A program made the position numbers and the translations under genes. A DNA stretch of 64,000 nucleotides, taken from the NCBI GenBank assembly GCA_963556145.1, contig OY744468.1:5580001-5644000 (forward strand). Direction: 5' to 3'. Of the stretch, positions 56,980 to 64,000 are shown one piece after another. The DNA is from Hygrocybe punicea (Eukaryota; Basidiomycota; Agaricomycetes; Agaricales; Hygrophoraceae). The notes beneath the pieces are model-generated. The model searched no databases and had not been told where the DNA came from. It saw only the letters and a program-made list of their open reading frames with translations. The stretch's first letter is position 1, and every line of letters starts with the position of its first letter.

Positions 56980-59900
56980 AGAAGCGACGTGAAGCGCAGG
57001 AGGCCACGATCGCACGACTCGAGAAAGATGTACACGTATGTAAACAATTCGATAACGTTTTCATCAAACTCAAAGTCCTCCGCAACGACCTGAGACAAAC
57101 GACGAAACCAGAGCCGAAAGAGGAAAGCAACACGTGGCAAGATACCCATGTTGCAGACGAAGAAAAGAAACCAGTTTCCCCGAAAGAGAAACGAAAGACA
57201 ACAATTGAATCCGAATTCAATGCAATGGAAACAATTGTTGCTATTCGTTCGACCACAATGGGTTATGCCCTTGACCTCCTAAATGATTTTGACATCTACG
57301 ATCAATGGACGAAAAAGATATCACCAGGATTGGTCTTATCACTCAATCGACGACCCATTGCAGAAGCAGTACAATGGTTGGTACAAAATATGCCACAAGA
57401 TCCACCACAAAAACCACGAACGTTGGAATCAATACGCGTAATAACAAAAAAAGATTCCGAACTTCGTATGGCATTGTTGGTCCATGATTATGTTTCTGTC
57501 CCTCAGGATGGACGACAATACCCCATGACAAGCCTGATTGACTGTGGTTGTACTATTTGTGCTATCGATATCGGATACGTCAAAGCACATAACATTCCAA
57601 CAAAACCATATTTGAACCCATTCAATTCATACATGAGCGATGGAACACAACCGAAGACAGGACAGATCACGGAATACTGCGAGTTACAAATGCGTCTCGG
57701 AGATCATCAAGAATTACTTCGTTTCGCTGTAACAACATTGGCGAAAATGGACATTTTCCTTGGCTATGATTGGCTAAAGAAGCATAATCCAGAAATTGAT
57801 TGGCGCGAAAATGAAATCAAGTTCTCGCGATGTCTTTCTGGTTGTGGTACGCCATCAACAATAAGATCGACTGAATTCAATACCGTAGTCTGGGAACGAC
57901 CTCTTTGGTTCGACCAAATGATGGAAGAGACAATGGATCCAGCACATTTTCGTTCATTCATGACAAAGTTGACGGAACTTGCTATAAAGGCACAAGAACA
58001 ACAGAAAGAAAAGACATTCGAGGAGTTGGTTCCCAAGACGTACCATGAATATCGTGATGTGTTTGAACCATCCGGTTTCGACGAATTACCAGCATGAAAG
58101 CCATGGGATCACGCGATTACCCTGAAACCAGATGCGCCAGATCACCATGATTGCAAGCTTTATCCCTTATCACCAAGTGAAAAAGAACATCTTGACAAGT
58201 TCCTTGACGAAAATTTGAAGACAGGACGAATCCGACCATCAAAATCACCATACGCTTCTCCTTTTTTCTTTGTGTCAAAGAAAGATGCAGCAGAACGACG
58301 ACCGATACAAGATTATCGATGGTTGAACTCATGGACGGTCGATAATAAATATCCATTACCATTGATCAATGACATCGTCAACCAATTAGCCGAAGCAAAA
58401 TACTTCACAAAACTCGATGTACGATGGGGGTTCAACAATGTCCGCATCAAAGAAGGTGATGAACATAAAGCCGCCTTTTTGACACCAAAAGGCTTGTTTG
58501 AACCAACAGTTATGTTTTTCAGCCTGAAAAACTCACCACCGACATTCCAACGACTGATGAACCACGTCTTCCGGTACGAGATACGTGAAGGATGGCTACT
58601 GGTGTACATGGATGACATCCTGATCTTCTCAAAGTCGCTTGAGGAAAACCAGAGACGAACCAAACAAGTCCTGAAGATTTTCCGCGAAAATAATCTATTC
58701 TTGAAGCCGAAGAAATGTACATTCGACAAAGAAAAAGTTGATTATCTCGGTCTTATTGTCGGACATGGTCAAGTTCAAATGGATCCAATCAAAACCAACG
58801 CCATTACCGATTGGCTGGTTCCAACAAATCAGACCGAACTTCAACATTTCATTGGTTTTCTGAACTTTTATCGTCGTTTTGTTGAGAATTTCTCACAGAT
58901 TGCAAGTCCGTTGCACAAACTTACAGGGAAAGCAAAATGGGATTGGACCAAGGAACAGCAAAACACATTCGATCGCTTGAAGACCATCATAACAACTGAC
59001 CCAATTCTTGTTTTGCCTGTCCCCGATAAGAAATTCACCATTGAATGTGACGCATCAGATTACGCAATCGGTGCCATCTTATCCCAAGAGCAACCCAATG
59101 GTCTTTTCCGCCCTGTTGCTTATATGTCAACGACAATGACACCGGCCGAACGAAATTATCAGATCTTCAATAAAGAATTGCTCACAATAATACGGAGTTT
59201 TGAAGAATGGCGGCAATTCCTCCTCGGCGCAAAAGAACAAATCAACGTTTTCACCGATCATCGAAATTTGGAATATTACCGTAAACCACAAGATCTTACT
59301 CGACGACAAGCTCGTTGGATCGCATTCCTACAAGATTACAATTTCCGCTTATTGTATCGCAAAGGATCACAAAACAAGAAAGCTGATCTCCTTTCACGAC
59401 GCGTTGATCATAAACCAAGGGAAATGGACAATACAGGTATGATTGGTCTCCCTGACTCATTATTTATTCCAGAACAAGCAATCCGACAAATACTCCACAC
59501 ATCACCCACAAACGATAACATTATTGCCTTACATCACGACAATCCCATCGCTGGCCATCCCGGCCATGACAAGACAGTCGAGTTGATTTCCCGAACGACA
59601 ACATGGCCAACCATACGAGAAGATGTTGAACGTTACATCAATGGTTGTACTGAATGTCAACAGAATAAACCACGACGCGGAAAACAACTTGGACAACTTT
59701 TCCCGCATGACGTACCACCATATAACTGGCATACGATTTCTGTCGACATGATCGGTCCCCTACCAGAGTCACATGGCTTTGACGCCATTCTGGTCGTTGT
59801 TGACAAACGGTCGAAACATCCCATATTCATTGCCACAAACACAACATTGACATCAGAGGGATGGGCACGACTATTCCGTGATCATGTCTTCAAACGTTTT

Positions 59901-61259
59901 GGCATGCCACGTTTCATCATCTCAGATCGTGGTTCTGTTTTCGTTTCATGCTTCATCACCGAATTATACTCCTTGATCGGAATCAAAGGACGACCAACAA
60001 CAGCATATCATCCATGTGCTGATGGACAAACAGAACGGATGAACCAAGAACTCGAAATCTTCCTTCGTTTCTTCACCAATTACCGACAAGATGATTGGCA
60101 TGAATGGCTTGCCCTCGCGGAATTTGCATTAGCCAACCGTGAATCTTCTGCAATCAAAACATCTCCTTTCTTCGCGACACAAGGGCAACATCCGTGGACA
60201 GGTCTCAATCTCGACACACATACACCCATCGCAAATGAAGCCGTTCATGATTTCATCACACGAATGAAAACAATACAGCGAAAGATCGGTGAAATAGCGG
60301 ATGTCACGAAGCAGACAATGAAGGATAAGTATGATAGTCATGTCACGAAAATCATCTTTTCCCCTGGTGATAAAGTCTGGCTGAATGGAAAGAATTTAAC
60401 CACAGATCGACCTAGCAAAAAGCTCGACAATCAGAAATTCGGTCCATTCATCGTTCTCGCAAAAATCGGTTCTTCCTCATACAAACTGAAATTGCCGAAG
60501 GCTTGGAAAATCTTCCCCGTATTCAACGTCGCCCTCCTTTCACCATTCCAACCTCCTTCGTCCCCCATTCAACAGAAATACCATCTTCGACCTCCCCCCG
60601 AAATCATCGACAATGACGATCATTACGAAATAGAGCATATCCTCGATTCCCGTATTCGCCGTAACAAATTATATTATTTAGTACATTGGCTTGATTATCC
60701 CCGCGATGAAGATTCCTGGATCCCCGCATCCGAAACGACGTATTGCCAGGATCTCGTCGACGACTTCCATAAATCACATCCCCATGCCCCTTCTTCATTA
60801 TCCCTTCATTCCCTGTTAACTCTTCCCCCTTCCGTTATCCCTCCTTTCTCTTCTTCTTCCATTTTACTCACTATTTATCCTCATAATGCCGCCCTCATCC
60901 TTGACGGTTCAAAAAACCACGAATTCCGTAAATACCTCTTTCCTCCTGGCATTACACACGCATACCTCTATGAAACCGCCCCCGTTGATGCCATTACCTC
61001 CATCATCGAAATCTCTTCCCCTGTCATCGCCCCTGCCCAAATTACCAATACCACCGGATTCGGCAACCTCGATTTCAACTCCCGCAAGAAAATCTGTCCT
61101 TACGCCTTCCCAATCATCCATTGTTTTCGCCTCCCTTCACCAATCCCCTCCGCTGCCCTTTACCACGAATATGACATTTCCACCCCACATCGTTTTTCTC
61201 TTCTTCCTTCTTCCTTTACCCGTGATCATCCCGTTAACCCCGATCACCTCGTGTATTAA
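56976..61259 (+). pseudogene. pol: Pol polyprotein with chromodomain and ASCH-like tail (one TGA)
   Basis: One frame interrupted only by TGA at 58095-58097. Order: coiled coil, aspartic protease with TSLIDCGCTICAID (DCG in place of DSG/DTG) near 57530, TGA, RT with LLVYMDDILIF near 58600, RNase H with ECDASDYAIGA, integrase with H-H-C-C finger (HPGHDKT, GCTECQQNK) and D,D,E (VDMIGPL, ISDRGSVF, QTERMNQELE). A chromodomain follows (IEHILDSRIRRNKLYYLVHW, 60611-60781), then a further roughly 150 aa with IYPHNAALILDGSKNHEFRK. The TGA sits in FDELPA*KPWDHAI, where related elements usually have Arg, so a CGA to TGA change is likely. Confidence 0.9.
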
Positions 61260-61484
61260 TTGCCCACCCTAATCTTCACTTTCGTATATACGGACTGTTC
61301 TCTTTTCTTTCCTTTCTTTGCTCCTTACCTTCACTCCCCCATGTCTGCCTCTGCTGTTTATCTTCCTTCTTCTCCGTACTATCATCTTCTTCCTCCTCGT
61401 TTTCGTATTCCTCGTTCGAAATGCCGCCTTTGCGATCGTAGTGTTCGCTTCACTGTCGACCTCATGCGACCTTCTTCTTTTGGC

Positions 61485-62241
61485 TAGGGCACAGCACGGG
61501 TACGGGTTTACCCGCGGTTATTCCAAAACGGGTAATTCGGGTACGGGTACGGTGTTTCGGTTTGCACACCTTGTCAAAACCGTACCCGTTATCCGCGGGT
61601 GACGGGTTTTCACGGGTCTGTCAACCCAAGCCCCAGGTAGGTTTTTTCTTTGTTATTTACTTTATTTTCACATTAATTTCTTTACTTTTGCTAAGTTCGC
61701 ATGATATTTGCTACCACAACCGTGACAAGCGCAAACACAACAACAACGACAACAAGAAAACCCACGAACGACAACGACAACGACAACCACGACAACCCCA
61801 CACTCCAAAAATGAACCACCAAAGTCGCGACGGCGACGACAACGATAGAGAGGAAAGCCGGGAGGGTGGTGCGCCCACCTACCGGCCCAGGTACGTCCCC
61901 CCAATCCAGTCCCAACGACATCGGCTAACGAGGGGAATGGACGAGGCAAGGACGAAGACGGACACAGCAACAACGGTCCCACCTCGCGAACACGCTCCGG
62001 CCGCGTCAATTGACGTGCGGACGCCCATGGAAAGTGCCCGGCCCCATCCAACCTCGCGAAAACAGATGGAGCACGTCAATTGACGCGTCCCCGTTGTTCG
62101 CGAGGTAGATAGGATGGAACACGGCGGGTACCCGCAGATAACGGGTACGGGTTGTACCCGTCATCGGAGCGGGTACAGTTTTCGCGGGTACGGGTGCGGT
62201 GTCGGGAATTCTGACCCGCGGTATACCCATGCCATGCCTTA
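61485..62241. mobile_element. Element D: 757-bp 8-bp-TSD element in the chromovirus
   Basis: Tips are TAGGGCACAGCACGGGT at 61485 and ACCCATGCCATGCCTTA ending at 62241. Target copy CTTTTGGC is at 61477-61484 and 62242-62249. Dense ACCCG/CGGGT subterminal repeats as in C. The interior has an intron-like T-rich tract from GTAGGT at about 61636, a GGTGG palindrome before GTACGT at 61891, and one and a half palindromic modules (61980-62020, 62050-62107). No transposase. Confidence 0.9.
62050..62107. repeat. Palindromic module in D (best copy)
   Basis: ACCTCGCGAA, then GCACGTCAATTGACGCGTCC, then TTCGCGAGGT. The outer arms are exact inverted copies and the core is self-complementary. Confidence 0.85.
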
Positions 62242-62485
62242 CTTTTGGCTCCGTCCACCCCACGGCGTCTATTGCCCATCTTGGCGTTGACCCTTTCTTC
62301 GTCCCGCATACCTTCTATTCCGCGCGTCCCATTGGGCCTCCCCCTCCTGCTGTTCCCCCCACTGTTCCCGTCTGGTTCACCGACGATCCTGTTGATCCCT
62401 ACCGCAAATTCGTCGATTGTGCTGCCGTGTATGATTCCGTTTTTCCTCCGGTTAATCGGGACGATTCCCCTTGTTCTGGGGGTAT

Positions 62486-63044
62486 TGTTACTTTTTACCC
62501 CGATTTAACCCCTGCTTCCGACCCCGTCTCTGACTCAGCGTCACAAGACAATGTCATAACCTGGGTCCGGAACATCATCGAAGACAATCAACGACGGTAT
62601 CCCGATCCCCATGATTACCCTTGTCAACCGATCACCGCCGATACATCGTACACGCTTGTGCAAGCACTCAACAATACCGCACAGCATAATCATCGGATCA
62701 GTTGTCTGTTGACACCAGACCCACAATACAGCCGTTGGCCACCTCGTTGGCACCCCAAAACGCGTAGACCACGAAGCCAAGCAAGACGCCGTTCATCCCG
62801 GAGCTTGTCCTCCATGCAGCCACACATGATGAAGAAGCTGACCCTGAAGTTGTTCACTAGTATATAATCGAGGACATTTGTAGTCAGTACCCTCAAGTTT
62901 AGTATAGCTACTCTTCCCTCGATCGCTACCACGAAACCCAGACACCTCCCCTCTTCCGTCTGTTTGTACTCGCTTCCTTCTAAATAACATCCTCATTTGG
63001 TTTATTGTTGCCGGAGCTTGCCATAAGAACAGCGATCCATAACA
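62486..63044 (+). repeat. 3' LTR of the chromovirus
   Basis: Same length as the 5' copy with 7 transitions. The polypurine tract is weak (TCTGGGGGTAT just upstream). Confidence 0.95.
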
Positions 63045-63967
63045 GCATCTGCCCTTGGTACTGTCATTTTACAAGGATTTGATGCAAGAAAGATCACTGG
63101 TAGTGCATCTGGGGCATTACGTCAGGAATTCCATGAGCTGGAAATTTTAAATGAAATAGTCAAATTGAGATACAAAGGCAAGCTTTCAAGTTCTGTTACT
63201 GGTGATCGCAGAAATTCTCTGATTGAAACCTTTAGATTGTGGAAAGGCAAGCATTATGTTCCAGAAAATGTGCACAAGGCAATTCGATGGAATAAGTCTG
63301 ATCCATATATTCCAGGTGAAGAGGATGGAAAATTCTGGACAAAAAAGAAAAGGTTCCTGTGAAGTCAAATTATGTTCCTGCCCAAGGCAGTTCACCAGCA
63401 TTGTTTTATCACAATTCTACTAATAAGAGAAAAATAAGTGGGTCTTGTGTTGCCCCTCTGAGAAAGAAATTGAAAAGAAATCATAATATTAATGATACTC
63501 TATTGACTTCTCTGAACATTCCAATTGGTACACTCTGGAGTAACAACAGCTGTGCATATGACTCTGTGATAACTATATTATATAACATTTGGCAGGATGA
63601 TAAGATCACTTGGTCTAATTCTTTCAGAAATTTAAACCCTCAATTTCTGGGCATGGTGGTGGATGGATTTTCAAGATATTCTGAAGGTGAATGCTCTTTA
63701 GAAGAAGTGCATGATCATATAAGACACTATCTAGATCAGCATTCACATCATAACTTTGCATGGGGAGTAAATGCTAGTGTTAATATCTTATTAGATACAT
63801 TGTTACAAACTGAAGTCCCCATTCTTTCCTCTCATATTTCTTGCCCTCAACATCATCCTGTGTCCAGACAGCGGGAAGCAGCAAAAAATTGCCATATAGA
63901 TGTTGGTAGGATTGAGATTGTCATAAGATATATCCAGATCATGGTAGTCATTGTGGTTGAGCTTTAG
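63045..63967 (+). pseudogene. Helitron RepHel C-terminus with C19-peptidase-like start
   Basis: Continues the helicase: ALGTVILQGFDARKI, ELEILNEIVKLRYKGKLSSS, IPGEEDGKFWTKK. A 1-base shift at an A-run near 63343 moves the frame to VKSNYVPAQGSSPALFYHNS. Then GTLWSNNSCAYDSVITILYN near 63520, which resembles the Cys box of ubiquitin hydrolases (N, then Cys), and a helical region to the window end. The His box half is not in this strand within the window. Confidence 0.7.
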
Positions 63968-64000
63968 CCACTCCAGTGCCCTTGCAACATGGTTCCTCCG

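Larger units (their letters stand above)
61260..62867 (+). pseudogene. Third chromovirus frame, running into the 3' LTR, split by D
   Basis: The frame starts right after the pol stop (61260, non-ATG; an ATG lies at 61341), reads SKCRLCDRSVRFTVDLMRPS and meets TAG at 61485, the first bases of D. Removing D and one target copy gives FGSVHPTASIAHLGVDP and an open frame of about 280 codons that ends in the 3' LTR at 62867. The product is Pro-rich then Arg/Ser-rich with one CxxC pair. I recognise no domain. It could be chance, since the LTR frame is open in both copies. Confidence 0.4.
55151..63044 (+). mobile_element. Ty3/gypsy chromovirus inserted in the Helitron helicase
   Basis: Two 559-bp LTRs and target copy GCATC at 55146-55150 and 63045-63049. 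Removing it joins YYTALSRSAS to ALGTVILQGFDARKI of the helicase. LTRs differ at 7 of 559 sites (1.3%), so it is fairly young. Gene order is gag, protease, RT, RNase H, integrase, chromodomain, ASCH-like domain, then a third frame into the 3' LTR. Element D is inserted before the 3' LTR. Confidence 0.95.

Noticed and set aside
62199..62867. Separate 222-codon gene
   Set aside because: Starts inside element D and runs into the LTR; explained as the third chromovirus frame with D inserted.

Overview
The window is nuclear DNA of a filamentous fungus, most likely an Agaricomycete (mushroom-forming basidiomycete). Evidence: genes split by 45-110 bp GT-AG introns, fungal-type indoleamine 2,3-dioxygenase, YPI1, MYND and eS10 genes, and a transposon content typical of that class (Plavaka transposase, FunK1 kinase, RepHel Helitron, chromodomain Ty3/gypsy). 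No prokaryotic gene, tRNA, rRNA or CRISPR array was seen. Most gene and repeat calls come from motifs and reading frames read by eye; no search was run.

Layout. (1) 1-9.5 kb is an ordinary host segment: IDO (-), a MYND-finger gene (+), YPI1 phosphatase-1 inhibitor (+), a type II membrane O-fucosyltransferase-like protein (+) and ribosomal protein eS10 (-), all with intact spliced frames. (2) 9.9-13.7 kb is a belt of small repeats: a palindromic TA-flanked MITE split by a solo LTR, a second MITE, and a foldback with 375-bp arms. (3) 13.757-23.426 kb is one 9.7-kb element (E) with 8-bp target duplications. It carries a captured, intron-bearing fragment of an ER Hsp70 (BiP/KAR2) gene, a pogo-like transposon (G) and a FunK1 kinase gene that is itself split by a 1.3-kb relative (F). 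(4) 24.1-37.2 kb is a single Plavaka transposase gene (-) blown apart by nested insertions: a CACTA-like element with 102-bp satellite repeats (A), and an 8-bp-TSD element (C) holding a second CACTA-like element (B, with a solo LTR, M, inside) and a further 8-bp-TSD element (H). Sister element I sits just upstream. (5) 38.9-41.6 kb is a decayed multi-exon gene. (6) 42.5-50.0 kb is a host membrane-protein gene whose signal peptide is split by a 6.2-kb pogo/Ulp1 transposon (O), which carries a TRIM-like element (N). (7) 50.3-64 kb is a decayed Helitron RepHel gene interrupted inside its last helicase motif by a 7.9-kb chromovirus (55151-63044) that contains element D.

Most nested borders were tested by asking whether removing the insert plus one target copy restores the disrupted frame. 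It does for A and C in Plavaka, F in FunK1, O in the membrane gene and D in the gypsy third frame.

The strongest candidates for something undescribed are: (a) a family of 8-bp-TSD elements (C, D, E, F, H, I) with diversified subterminal repeats but a shared internal palindromic module centred on GTCAATTGACG, plus, in C, D, H and I, a strong palindrome just before a splice-donor-like GTATGT; (b) a chromovirus Pol with an ASCH/PUA-like domain after its chromodomain, an 11-nt self-primer and a third frame running into the LTR; (c) a Helitron protein with a C19-peptidase-like tail. CpG transitions and in-frame TGA codons dominate the decay, which suggests CpG-methylation mutagenesis of the repeats.
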